A stretch of DNA of 64,000 nt from JAMXLO01 sp963791495 (GCA_963791495.1 CAWBST010000016.1:1-64000), one strand, 5' to 3'. Shown: positions 1-8,691, counted from the first letter of the stretch. Numbers and translations: made by a program. Notes: generated from the sequence alone by a model not told the origin.

Positions 1-142
1 CTGGCCGAGGCGGTCATCATCACGAAACGCCTTCATCCCTCCTGGGATCTGACAGCCCCGACAGAATTCATCGGCTCTCGAAGCAGTGGTCCTGCCGGAT
101 CGGCCATGAACGGACATGCGATGGGATATTGGACGATCCCGC

Positions 143-955
143 TCAACGACCTGGTGCCGCCGTGTTGGTGTCCGGGCCGATGTTATAGGAGAAGCCCCAG
201 ATCACCGGGGCCAACTGCGCGAAAGTCTCGTTCAGGAAGCGGTGGACTTCCCCGATACCGTTGTGCGGTACATACACAACGTCGTATGGCGCAAGCCGGA
301 TGTCGGCCTCTGGCCCTTGAGCCTCTGGATCATGAGCCCGCATCACATCCTTGAGGCGGGCGGAGAAGAACTGCGGCACATCATCGAGTCCGCGGCGGAT
401 GACGTACACTCTGTCATCGTGGCCGCTCTTCAGGCCGCCGGCACGCGCGATCGCCTGTGACAGCGTGGGACTGAGACCCGCCGTGATGCCTTCGCCGGGA
501 CTGGCGACCTCCCCACCGACGTAGATCCGGGTCGGAGAAAATGTCTTGAGGACGATGGTGAGACGCGGGTTGCGCAGAATCGACGTGTAGTCGTGCGTCA
601 GCGCGGCTGTCAGCTCCGACACCGTGCGGCCGTAGGCGCGTTCGTCGCTCACGACTGTCGTCGACATGTGGCCGTCGGGGCGGACCACGACGTCCTCGTT
701 CAGATCGGGATTCAGCAACAGCCGGATGCCCAACACGTCGCCGGCTTGAATGCGATATGGCTCAAGGCTGCTAGGGCCGGCGCCGGTCGCCGCCGCCGGT
801 GGAGGCGGCAAGGCTGGCTCCTGGCCGCACCCGGACAATGCCGCGATGCCGCAGACGGCGGTGACGGTGATCAGGACAGTGCGCAGCCTCTTCGGAGGTC
901 CGGCGTTCCCGCCGTTGCCGATGCTGTTCTCGACCGTCTGGTTCACAGCGCTCAC
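143..955 (-). CDS. Polysaccharide export lipoprotein (Wza/KpsD-like), copy 1
   Basis: This 270-residue protein has a short N-terminal cytoplasmic stretch, a hydrophobic segment around residues 26-42 and a lipobox ending LSGC, so it should be a lipoprotein. A polysaccharide export domain follows (from about residue 66, YRIQAGDVLGIRL), then an SLBB-like segment with IYVGGEVASPGEG. The family forms the periplasmic/outer-membrane channel for exopolysaccharide or capsule export. It is shorter than Wza (about 380 residues) and lacks obvious repeated SLBB domains and a C-terminal amphipathic helix. No kinase, polymerase or glycosyltransferase genes of an export locus are visible on the right, so they may lie left of the window or be missing. 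Confidence 0.8.
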   Translation of the reverse strand: MSAVNQTVENSIGNGGNAGPPKRLRTVLITVTAVCGIAALSGCGQEPALPPPPAAATGAGPSSLEPYRIQAGDVLGIRLLLNPDLNEDVVVRPDGHMSTTVVSDERAYGRTVSELTAALTHDYTSILRNPRLTIVLKTFSPTRIYVGGEVASPGEGITAGLSPTLSQAIARAGGLKSGHDDRVYVIRRGLDDVPQFFSARLKDVMRAHDPEAQGPEADIRLAPYDVVYVPHNGIGEVHRFLNETFAQLAPVIWGFSYNIGPDTNTAAPGR

Positions 956-1156
956 CCCGAGTCCGCCGACCCATGATCATTGCTGCGACAGATTAAGTTC
1001 CGGCTGCACCGCCACTGGCCGAGGCGGTCATCATCACGAAACGCCTTCATCCCTCCTGGGATCTGACAGCCCCGACAGAATTCATCGGCTCTCGGAGCAG
1101 TAGTACTGCCGGATCGGCCATGAACGGACATGCGATGGGATATTGGACGATCCCGC

Positions 1157-1969
1157 TCAACGACCTGGTGCCGCCGTGTTGGTGTCCGGGCCGATGTTAT
1201 AGGAGAAGCCCCAGATCACCGGGGCCAACTGCGCGAAAGTCTCGTTCAGGAAGCGGTGGACTTCCCCGATACCGTTGTGCGGTACATACACAACGTCGTA
1301 TGGCGCAAGCCGGATGTCGGCCTCTGGCCCTTGAGCCTCTGGATCATGAGCCCGCATCACATCCTTGAGGCGGGCGGAGAAGAACTGCGGCACATCATCG
1401 AGTCCGCGGCGGATGACGTACACTCTGTCATCGTGGCCGCTCTTCAGGCCGCCGGCACGCGCGATCGCCTGTGACAGCGTGGGACTGAGACCCGCCGTGA
1501 TGCCTTCGCCGGGACTGGCGACCTCCCCACCGACGTAGATCCGGGTCGGAGAAAATGTCTTGAGGACGATGGTGAGACGCGGGTTGCGCAGAATCGACGT
1601 GTAGTCGTGCGTCAGCGCGGCTGTCAGCTCCGACACCGTGCGGCCGTAGGCGCGTTCGTCGCTCACGACTGTCGTCGACATGTGGCCGTCGGGGCGGACC
1701 ACGACGTCCTCGTTCAGATCGGGATTCAGCAACAGCCGGATGCCCAACACGTCGCCGGCTTGAATGCGATATGGCTCAAGGCTGCTAGGGCCGGCGCCGG
1801 TCGCCGCCGCCGGTGGAGGCGGCAAGGCTGGCTCCTGGCCGCACCCGGACAATGCCGCGATGCCGCAGACGGCGGTGACGGTGATCAGGACAGTGCGCAG
1901 CCTCTTCGGAGGTCCGGCGTTCCCGCCGTTGCCGATGCTGTTCTCGACCGTCTGGTTCACAGCGCTCAC
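1157..1969 (-). CDS. Polysaccharide export lipoprotein (Wza/KpsD-like), copy 2
   Basis: The product is residue-for-residue identical to the 270-residue lipoprotein at 143-955 and lies in the same orientation, as the second unit of the 1,014-bp duplication. It has the same lipobox (LSGC), polysaccharide export domain and single SLBB-like segment. The upstream flank of this copy (1970-2029) leads into unique sequence with a 10-bp inverted repeat, so this copy may keep the ancestral promoter while the other reads from the duplicated junction. If both are expressed the effect is a doubled dose of one export component. Confidence 0.8.
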   Translation of the reverse strand: MSAVNQTVENSIGNGGNAGPPKRLRTVLITVTAVCGIAALSGCGQEPALPPPPAAATGAGPSSLEPYRIQAGDVLGIRLLLNPDLNEDVVVRPDGHMSTTVVSDERAYGRTVSELTAALTHDYTSILRNPRLTIVLKTFSPTRIYVGGEVASPGEGITAGLSPTLSQAIARAGGLKSGHDDRVYVIRRGLDDVPQFFSARLKDVMRAHDPEAQGPEADIRLAPYDVVYVPHNGIGEVHRFLNETFAQLAPVIWGFSYNIGPDTNTAAPGR

Positions 1970-2023
1970 CCCGAGTCCGCCGACCCATGATCATTGCTGC
2001 GACAGATTAAGTTCCGGCTGCAC

Positions 2024-2058
2024 CGCCACGTCAATCAGCCAGCGGTGGTGACGTGGCG
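2024..2058. promoter_or_regulatory. 10-bp perfect inverted repeat at the duplication edge
   Basis: CGCCACGTCA at 2024-2033 is the exact reverse complement of TGACGTGGCG at 2049-2058, with a 15-nt spacer. It lies about 55 bp upstream of the export-gene start on the minus strand and straddles the right end of the duplicated unit. It could be an operator or a stem-loop. No poly-T tract follows on either strand, so an intrinsic terminator is less likely. Confidence 0.35.
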
Positions 2059-2162
2059 CACGGCGCGCCGTCGCCGGAGCATCGTGCCATTCCTGGCCGG
2101 ACTGACCACGGCCCTCAGGAGTTGGCCCGCGTGGCAATCCGGACGGCGGCCGCCCCCGAGAG

Positions 2163-2364
2163 CGCCAGTGGTGCCATGCCGAGGTCGGCGCAGAGGGCAA
2201 CAGCGCGCATGTCTACCGCCGGTTGCCCGATGGCACCTGGAGCTTCGAGGCGCTGCGCGGTCTTGGTGCGATCCGTCGGCCTCGAAGTGCCGCTGTCCGA
2301 GATCTACGCGTTCGCCGCGATCGCAGAACCGGGAGCCAACGAGGCGACCGTCCTGGGGCCCTGA
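2163..2364 (+). pseudogene. Uma2-family (DUF820) C-terminal remnant, frameshifted
   Basis: One frame reads VYRRLPDGTWSFEAL around 2208-2252; a second frame continues with VGLEVPLSEIYAFAAI around 2277-2325 and stops at 2362-2364. Together they resemble the C-terminal part of Uma2-type putative nucleases, whose tail typically has a short x-RR-x-PDG-W motif followed by a hydrophobic-E-x-PLxEIY motif. No intact N-terminal half with the catalytic region is present. I read it as a decayed fragment. The similarity is judged by eye, so the family call is tentative. Confidence 0.4.
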
Positions 2365-2457
2365 TCGTTCCCCGGGAGCACCAGCCCTACCGATGGGTAG
2401 CGCGATCCGCAGCACAGGCGCACAATCGCCGCGCTCGCCGACCAACGTCCAGGAAAA

Positions 2458-3978
2458 ATGTCCAACTCCACCCGCGTGCCCTATCGCGGCCTGATCACCG
2501 CCTCCGCCATGCTGGCGATGTTCATGCAGACGCTCGATTCCACGATCGCCAACGTGGCGCTGCCGTACATGCAGGGCAGCATGTCGGCTTCCTATGACGA
2601 GATCACCTGGGTGCTGACCTCCTACGTGATCGCGGCCGCCATCATGACCGCGCCGGTCGGCTGGATGGCCGTGCGCTATGGCCGCAAGCGGCTGTTCATC
2701 ATCTGCATCGTCGGCTTCACCGTCGCATCGGTGCTGTGCGGCGCGGCGCAATCGCTGGAACAGCTTGTGGGCTTTCGCCTGCTGCAAGGGATGTTCGGTG
2801 CAGCATTGGCGCCGCTGTCACAGGCGACGATGCTCGACATCTATCCGTTTTCGCGCCGCGCCCAGGCGATGGCGATCTTCTCCATGGGCGTCACCATGGG
2901 CCCCATGGTGGGTCCGACACTCGGCGGCTACCTGACGGACCTCTACTCGTGGCGATGGGTGTTCTACGTCAACCTGCCGTTCGGGATCCTTGCCATCATC
3001 GGCATCGCGCTGTTCATGCGGGAGACGCCGGCGCGGCCGCAACTGACGTTTTCCTGGTATGGCTTCGCGATGCTCGGGCTCGCGGCAGGCGCGTTCCAGA
3101 TGATGCTGGACCGCGGTCAGGAACTCGACTGGTTCAGCTCGCGCGAGATCATTGTCGAGGCGGTGGTGGCGGGGCTCGCCTTCTATCTGTTCGTCGTGCA
3201 CATGTTCACGGCCGACAAGCCGTTCCTGCCAGCCGGGCTGTTCAAGGACCGCAACTTCGCGTCCGCCATCATCATGATATTCTGCATCTCATCGGTGATG
3301 CTGGCGACGACGGCACTGCTGGCGCCATACCTGGAGAACCTGGCGGGCTATCCGGTCTACACAGCGGGCTGGGCGATGGCGCCGCGCGGCATCGGCATCA
3401 TCGCATCGATGTTCCTCGCCGCCCGTCTTGGCATGCGCGTCGATCAGCGCAAGATCATGGCAGTGGGTTTGGTGATCCTCGGCTGGGTGCTGTACACCAT
3501 GAGCACCTGGACGCCGGACATCACGCCAGCCGAGATGATGTTCATCATGATCATCCAGGGCTTCGCCGTGGGTCTGGTGTTCAATCCGATGACGGTGATG
3601 GCGTACACGACACTGGCCCCGTCGCTACGTGGCGAGGCGACCTCGGTGCAGTCGCTGGCACGCAACATCGGATCGGCGATCGGCATCTCGATCACGTCGT
3701 TCACACTGACGCGCAGCATCCAGACGACGCATGCCGATATCGCCGCCGGCATCACGCCGTTCGACCGGGTGCTGCAGGGCAACGACACGGTGCAGCACAT
3801 GCTCAACCCGGTGACGCGCCATGGTGCGGCGATGCTCGACCAGATGGTCACGCACCAGGCGCAGATCATCGCCTACAACAACGATTTCCGGCTGATGATG
3901 CTGAGCATCGTCCCGCCCTTGCTGCTGCTGTTGCTGATGCGCCGGCACGACCGGCCGGCGGTGGCGGCGGGGGATTAG
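2458..3978 (+). CDS. DHA2-family (EmrB/QacA-like) MFS multidrug efflux transporter
   Basis: This 506-residue protein has about 14 predicted transmembrane segments, the expected number for the 14-spanner DHA2 drug:proton antiporters. Motif A-like GWMAVRYGRKRLFI lies around residues 66-80, and the motif C region contains MGPMVGPTLGGYL (around 148-160). The start ATG follows an AGGA-type ribosome site. Such proteins export toxic hydrophobic compounds, often with an EmrA-type periplasmic adaptor, but no adaptor or regulator gene lies alongside. The stop codon (3976-3978) directly abuts an IS5 end, so anything once encoded downstream, and any terminator, has been replaced. The C-terminus looks natural for the family. 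Confidence 0.85.
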   Translation: MSNSTRVPYRGLITASAMLAMFMQTLDSTIANVALPYMQGSMSASYDEITWVLTSYVIAAAIMTAPVGWMAVRYGRKRLFIICIVGFTVASVLCGAAQSLEQLVGFRLLQGMFGAALAPLSQATMLDIYPFSRRAQAMAIFSMGVTMGPMVGPTLGGYLTDLYSWRWVFYVNLPFGILAIIGIALFMRETPARPQLTFSWYGFAMLGLAAGAFQMMLDRGQELDWFSSREIIVEAVVAGLAFYLFVVHMFTADKPFLPAGLFKDRNFASAIIMIFCISSVMLATTALLAPYLENLAGYPVYTAGWAMAPRGIGIIASMFLAARLGMRVDQRKIMAVGLVILGWVLYTMSTWTPDITPAEMMFIMIIQGFAVGLVFNPMTVMAYTTLAPSLRGEATSVQSLARNIGSAIGISITSFTLTRSIQTTHADIAAGITPFDRVLQGNDTVQHMLNPVTRHGAAMLDQMVTHQAQIIAYNNDFRLMMLSIVPPLLLLLLMRRHDRPAVAAGD

Positions 3979-3987
3979 AGCCTGTCA

Positions 3988-4768
3988 TCAATTGAGCCAA
4001 ACGACGCAGGCGACGAGCTGGACGGCAGCGAGAAAGTTCCGCGCGGTCTTCTCATAACGAGTGGCGATGGCACGAAACTGCTTGATCTTGGCGAAGAAGT
4101 TCTCGATCAGATGGCGCGCCGCATAAAGCTCGCGGTCATAGCTGCGCGGCGAGGACCGGTTGTTTCGTGGCGGGATCACTGCGGTCTTGCCCGCGGCCGC
4201 CAGCGGCTCAAGCACGCGCGCATCGGCGTCGAACGCCCCCCGCCTTCGCAGGGGCAGGCTTTGTCGGCGATCAGCGTATCGGCCTCCATCGTGGGCAGCA
4301 GGTGGTCCGCCCCCTCCAGATCGTGTGCCTCGCCGCCGGTCAGGAAGAAGCCGATCGGGTTGCCCAACGCGTCGACCAGGGCGTGGATCTTGGTGCTCAG
4401 TCCGCCGCGCGAGCGCCCGATTGCCTGGTCCTCGCCGGCTTTTTTTCGGCGCCGGCGCTGTGCTGATGGGCGCGCACGATGGTGCTGTCGATCATCGCAT
4501 ATTCGTTGTCGGTGTCCGCGGCGAGATGTTGAAACACTCGCTCCCACACACCGCTTTTGGCCCAACGGCTGAACCGCAGGTGGACCTTTGTCCCGTCACC
4601 GAACCGCTCCGGCAGATCGCGCCATGGCATCCCGGTACGATAACGGTACAGTACCGCCTCGACGAACAGCCGATTGTCCGCCGCGGTCACTCCGACCCAG
4701 CCGTCGCGTCCCGGCAACAGGTGCTTGATCCGTTCCCACTGATCGTCACGCAGTCCGAACCGCCGCAT
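3988..4768 (-). pseudogene. IS5-family transposase, two-frame, disrupted in second frame
   Basis: The first frame (4768 down to about 4440) begins MRRFGLRDDQWERIKHLLPG, contains the DUF4096-like head and the first acidic motif (YAMIDSTIVRAHQ), and runs into a run of seven A (T at 4440-4446), the usual slippery site for programmed frameshifting. The second frame resumes with the DDE core (AIGRSRGGLSTKIHA, LIADKA) and ends with the NxxxR-RY-type tail ...RHLIENFFAKIKQFRAIATR...KTARNFLAAV. A 23-bp insertion at 4234-4256, just after LIADKA, shifts the frame a second time and cuts off the final catalytic Glu region. The first shift is normal for the family; the second should inactivate it. Confidence 0.75.
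4234..4256. repeat. 23-bp GC-rich insertion inside the transposase
   Basis: Removing these 23 bases restores the expected reading LIADKA-FDADARVLEPL. The inserted piece has G/C runs at both ends around a GCGAAGGC-like centre, giving a weak imperfect palindrome similar in style to the short palindromes elsewhere in the window. It is not a duplication of adjacent sequence. Confidence 0.5.
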
Positions 4769-4941
4769 CGGTCAGCCCCCAACAAGCTGACCGCCCATGA
4801 ATTGAAGAAACCGCCGCGCCGGAATTGGTTACGTATCACCCAGCGCCGATTGACGGCTGAGTGTGGCAATCGGGACTTACCGACCCAATACGGTGTGTGG
4901 GTGGCGCCCACCGACCGAAACCGGCTAATTGATGACAGGCT

Positions 4942-5476
4942 GACGGCGAAGCTGGCGGTATCGTGGTCGATGCCGACACTGACCCATCCCGCATTGCTAG
5001 CGATATCGTAGACGCCATACGGCACGGCGCGACCAAGTTCCGGGATCAGAAAGTCGTGCACCCGCACCGGCTCGGGCTGTCGCTTCGGGCGCAGCTCGCG
5101 GCCGCCATTCTTGAAGTCGCCGACAAGCTCTTTCTTCTTGGTGTCAACCGAGATCGCCGGCTGACCCGCCGTCAACGCATCACTCGTCTGTGCGTCGATA
5201 TAGCCGAATTGCGCGTCACGGTCGGGATGGTTGCTGCCTTCCCGGGTCTTGCGGTTGGATTGCAGGCTGTAGCCGAGTTCACGCAACAGGCTGGCCACCG
5301 CATTGTGGCCAATCCGGTGACCCAGGCGCCGCAAGGCCGCAGCCAGGTGGCGCAGGCTCTTGCTCGTCCACAGCAGCGGCGCCTGTGGATCACCGCGCGT
5401 AGCTGGCTCCACCAGTTCGCGTAGATCATCGAGCAGTGTGGCATCACCGGATGTGAGTTTCGCTTCAGTCACTCGA
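4942..5476 (-). pseudogene. ISAzo13-type transposase fragment, truncated at both ends
   Basis: The minus strand encodes about 175 residues matching the middle of ISAzo13-family transposases as I know them: LRHLAAALRRLGHRIGHN (helix-turn-helix-like), then DTKKKELVGDFKNGGREL, then YGVYDIASNAGWVSVGIDH (catalytic core). The N-terminal roughly 100 residues are missing where it runs into the end of the membrane-protein gene near 5470. The C-terminal half is missing where the IS5 inverted repeat starts at 4941. The missing C-terminal half does not appear on the other side of the IS5 element, so sequence was deleted and the element was not simply split. Confidence 0.65.
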
Positions 5477-7610
5477 TACGTGCACGACATGGTCATGGTC
5501 CACTTCCACAGTCTGCGCGCTGATCGGGATCTGCAGGCCGTGGTCGTGGAACCATGCGACGCCGTCCTGTACCATCGAGACCGCTACCCGGTAGGTTCCT
5601 GGCTTTGCGGGTGGTGCAATGCGGATCACGACTGGCCGCAACGTACCGGGGGGAACATCGAATCCGATGGCCTGACGCGAATCCCAACCCGCTCCATATT
5701 TCAGGTTCGCCGGGGTTGCATGAGGATCGATGAAGCGGGCCGATAGCCGGATCGGCATTGCCGTGGTCGAGTAAGCGGGCAGCGTGATGGACGAATCGTT
5801 GGCTATCGAGGCTGCGATGAGGACCTGGCCATCCTGCACATCCAGCCGCTTGATGAGCAGCGCCACATTGGCCATCAGCTCGGCCGGCAGCCGGCCGGCG
5901 AACATGGTCACGCGCGGATGGCGCAACAGCGTCATATCTTCGCACGGCGGATAACCGACCATGACGACATGGCGCACGAGATCATCGTAGTTCTGCTCAG
6001 TGTCGCGGCCGAGAAAGGCCAGGCTGGTGGCAAGGAGGCGCGCGGCATCCTCGCACCCTCCTGTGAGCTCGTGTCCTGGCGGCGTGTTGCCTGAATAGCC
6101 GTTCAAGGTCCGCCAGCCGCGATCCTGGGCGAACAGCATGGCGTCGAGTTCACGACGCCAGTGCTCGGGCTCGTCTGGCCTCGGCGCCAGGAGCAGGATC
6201 GGCGCTTTTGGGATCGTCGGCGGCAGTTCAGCGGCGACTGCTGCCATTCGCGCCTGCCAATCGTCCTTGGTAGATTTGTAATGCGCGATGTAGGACGTCT
6301 CGACGAGCAGCAATGCGCCGATCAGCGCGACCGTGCTCAAGCGAGCCCAACCCGGGAGTCGCGCAGCTGCAATCGCGTCCAGCGATGAAGCCAGCAGCAC
6401 GCCACAGGGAAACAGCAGGACCGTGATGATCCGGGTCACGCCACGGATGGCATTCACGCCAGGCAGCGAGGCAAGCGTTCGATAGGCCGAATGACCATCG
6501 ACCCACAGGGTCAGGAGCACGATCAGCAGAGTTGCAAGTGCGACCGGAGCGAAGAGCGGATCCCAAGAGGCACGGTTCGCCAACCAAAGCGTCACAGCAA
6601 TGGCGACTGCCACGAAAGGGACTCCGCCAATGAACATTGCGTGTTCATGGCGCATCGGCAGCGCATCGAACAGCGAACCGGTGGATGACCAGAGGAGCGA
6701 ATCGTTTGCCAACAGGTAGCTCACCGGTCGAGGCAACATCGAGGCGATCTCGAACCATTGTCGGCGGAAATTGTACAGCCGACTGACCGCCAGATACGGT
6801 GCGCAGAGGGCGACCATCATCGCGGCGACGACGGTCATCGCGAGCAGGAAAGCTAGCTTTGCCTGAGCGCTCCGATCCGTCCAGAGCTGGTAAACGGCCA
6901 AAGCCGATGACCGAAATCCAGTTTTGGGACCGCCCCTATGAACCAGCACGTGACTGAGGGAGAGGGACAGAAGAAGCAGGGTCAAGAAGTAACCCGTATA
7001 GATCGAGCAGTAGAACTGCCAGGAGGTCCAGAATGCTGCGAGGAAAAGCTGTCGCAATTGCCGTCGCGACCTGAATTCCTCCAGGGCAAGAACCGCGAGT
7101 GGAACCCCGAAGCGGTAAAGGAGCTGAGCGTGGCCTTCCTGCGTCATGATCGGCAGACCGAAGGAAAAAAGGAAGGCGCCGAGCGCGGCGGCGAAGCGGG
7201 AATAGCGGAACCGAACTAGTGCGTAGTCGGCGGTGGCAAAGTTGACCACAAATCCAGCCACATACCACAGACGGAATGCATCTTCACGAGCGAAGCCAAC
7301 CGCACGAAAAAGGGCATAGACGAATGCATTGCCAAGAAAATTGTCGCTGAATGCAATAGTCAGCGGAAACGGGTAAAAGAAGTCTGCGTTCCAGAAGCTC
7401 GCGTCTCGACGCGCTGATCCAGCGGAAGAAATGCTCGAGGACGTAGCTGTTGAATCGGGCATCGCCGAGGTCGCCTGGTATCTGGCCATCGACGACCGAA
7501 GGGCCTACGACGAGTGCCAAGCCGGCCATCCCGAACAGGATCGCCACCGCCCAGCTCCGCGTCAGCCTCGGCGCCGCGCTTCGCCCGAGCGCGACTGCGC
7601 TATATATCAT
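5465..7610 (-). pseudogene. GtrC-like polytopic membrane glycosyltransferase, single frameshift
   Basis: The gene starts with ATG at 7610 (MIYSAVALGRS), overlapping the GtrA-like gene by ATGA. Its first frame reaches LEHFFRWIS and is then out of phase near 7411; the protein continues in the next frame with DASFWNADFFYPFP and runs to a stop at 5465. Restored length is about 714 residues: roughly 10-12 membrane segments in the first 430 residues and a soluble C-terminal region ending in a beta-rich part. Together with a polyprenyl-phosphate sugar transferase and a flippase this looks like the third, acceptor-specific glycosyltransferase of a gtr-type cassette. I do not recognise an exact family. 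The frame from 7489 alone lacks a plausible N-terminus. Confidence 0.65.
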
Positions 7611-7996
7611 GAGGCAGCCTTGCTCGAACTGGCGAAGACGAAGCGGCTTCTGAGGAAGTAGTTCCAGAGAAAGACACCGGCCGTGGCGACAAGCTTCGCG
7701 GGCAGGATAGACACGGAAAGGCGCGATATGCAGGTATAGAGAATCGCCTGATTGATCGCGAGGCCGCCGCAGCTCACCACGAATACCAGTGCCAGTTCAA
7801 AATGCCGCCGGAAGCGGGCTCCGCTTTGGAACACGACGCGCACGCTGATCACGTAATTCACCAGTGTTGCGATCGTGAACGATACCGTGCCTACGATGAG
7901 GTAGTTCCAGCCGGCCACGCCTGCACCAAGATAGAAGAGGCCTATATCCACCACTGCCGCTAGTCCGCCGACAAAGAAGTACTTAACGATCTTCAT
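7607..7996 (-). CDS. GtrA-family membrane protein (putative lipid-linked sugar flippase)
   Basis: This roughly 129-residue protein (start MKIVKYFFVGG) has four predicted transmembrane helices, the usual length and topology of the GtrA/DPMS family. The family is thought to flip undecaprenyl-phosphate-linked sugars across the inner membrane. The start at 7996 forms an ATGA overlap with the stop of the upstream glycosyltransferase, and the stop overlaps the next start (7610) the same way, so the three genes are probably translationally coupled. A longer frame starting at 8035 would run into the upstream gene and is less likely. Confidence 0.8.
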   Translation of the reverse strand: MKIVKYFFVGGLAAVVDIGLFYLGAGVAGWNYLIVGTVSFTIATLVNYVISVRVVFQSGARFRRHFELALVFVVSCGGLAINQAILYTCISRLSVSILPAKLVATAGVFLWNYFLRSRFVFASSSKAAS

Positions 7997-8691
7997 CGGA
8001 ACCAATTGTATTTGATTATGCAATAGATCGCCCAAAGCCCGTCCTTCCAGCCGATCTTCTTGCCTTCCTCGTAAGTTCGACCATAATAGGAAATGCCAAC
8101 CTCATATATCCGCAGACCCCGACGCTTTGCGACCTTGGCGGTGATTTCTGGTTCGAATCCGAAGCGAGACTCCTCGATATCGATCGACTGGATGACTTCG
8201 CGGCGGAACGCCTTGTAGCAGGTCTCCATGTCGGTGAGGTCCAGATCGGTGAGCATGTTCGACAGCAGTGTAAGGAAGCTGTTGCCGGCACGATGCCAAA
8301 AATACAACACACGATGCGCCTCGCTGCCCGCGAATCGCGAGCCGAAGACAACGTCGGCCTTGCCCGCCAGGATCGGCTCGACCAGGCGGGAGTATTCATT
8401 CGGATCATATTCGAGATCGGCATCCTGGATGATGACGATGTCGCCTGTCGCGTGCGCGAAGCCAGTGCGCAGTGCGGCGCCCTTGCCGTGGTTCCGGTCG
8501 TGATACATCACACGGTCCACGAGGCCGGCCGGCTCTATTTCGGACTTCAGCTTCTCGCGCGTGCCATCCACCGAGCAGTCGTCGACCACGATGATTTCCT
8601 TGTCAGGATATGGTGACTGGCGGACCGCGTCGATTATCCGGTCGATCGTCTTCGCTTCATTGTAGCAAGGGATGACTATCGTCAATTTCAT
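7993..8691 (-). CDS. GT2 glycosyltransferase, polyprenyl-phosphate mannose/glucose synthase-like
   Basis: The protein is 232 residues, starting at MKLTIVIPCYNEAKTID. It shows the GT-A fold signatures of dolichyl-phosphate mannose synthase-like enzymes: IIVVDDCSVDGT, the DADLEYDP segment (DxD-like metal site) and VVFGSRFAG. No C-terminal membrane helices are present, so the partner GtrA-like protein probably supplies the membrane part. The likely reaction is transfer of a hexose from a nucleotide sugar to undecaprenyl phosphate. It is the first gene of a coupled minus-strand cassette. I chose 8691 instead of 8790 because the extra 33 residues look non-coding and the family starts here. Confidence 0.85.
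   Translation of the reverse strand: MKLTIVIPCYNEAKTIDRIIDAVRQSPYPDKEIIVVDDCSVDGTREKLKSEIEPAGLVDRVMYHDRNHGKGAALRTGFAHATGDIVIIQDADLEYDPNEYSRLVEPILAGKADVVFGSRFAGSEAHRVLYFWHRAGNSFLTLLSNMLTDLDLTDMETCYKAFRREVIQSIDIEESRFGFEPEITAKVAKRRGLRIYEVGISYYGRTYEEGKKIGWKDGLWAIYCIIKYNWFR

Larger units (their letters stand above)
1..2029. repeat. 1,014-bp tandem direct duplication
   Basis: Bases 1-1015 recur at 1015-2029 with an offset of 1,014. The copies are identical except for three substitutions clustered around positions 80-92 (1094-1106 in the second copy). Each unit holds one complete polysaccharide-export gene on the minus strand plus its short flanks. The second unit ends at about 2029, where the sequence becomes unique. 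The first unit begins at the window edge, so a further copy to the left cannot be excluded. Near identity points to a recent duplication or to an assembly artefact at a contig end; the three clustered differences argue mildly for two real copies. Confidence 0.9.
3979..4941 (-). mobile_element. IS5-family (IS427-like) insertion sequence
   Basis: The ends are inverted repeats: AGCCTGTCATCAATT at 3979-3993 and AATTGATGACAGGCT at 4927-4941, continuing with near-matching GAGCC/GGCT. Inside, on the minus strand, are the two overlapping transposase frames typical of the IS427 group. The element is about 963 bp, with an unusually long 160-bp stretch between the transposase start (4768) and the right end. 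No target duplication is apparent: the left flank is the end of a transporter gene and the right flank is the middle of another transposase. This fits recombination or deletion after insertion. Confidence 0.8.

Noticed and set aside
1..2029. Long terminal repeat or transposon reading of the 1,014-bp duplication
   Set aside because: The units contain one ordinary exporter gene, no transposase and no terminal inverted repeats; simple tandem duplication explains them.
4397..4768. Treating the first IS5 frame break (A7 at 4440-4446) as a mutation
   Set aside because: IS427-group transposases normally use such a slippage run to join two frames; only the second break (23-bp insertion) is abnormal.
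7284..7610. A separate small membrane-protein gene upstream of the 674-residue frame
   Set aside because: Its sequence is the expected N-terminus of the gtrC-like protein and joins it in register after one base; the ATGA overlap also fits one gene.
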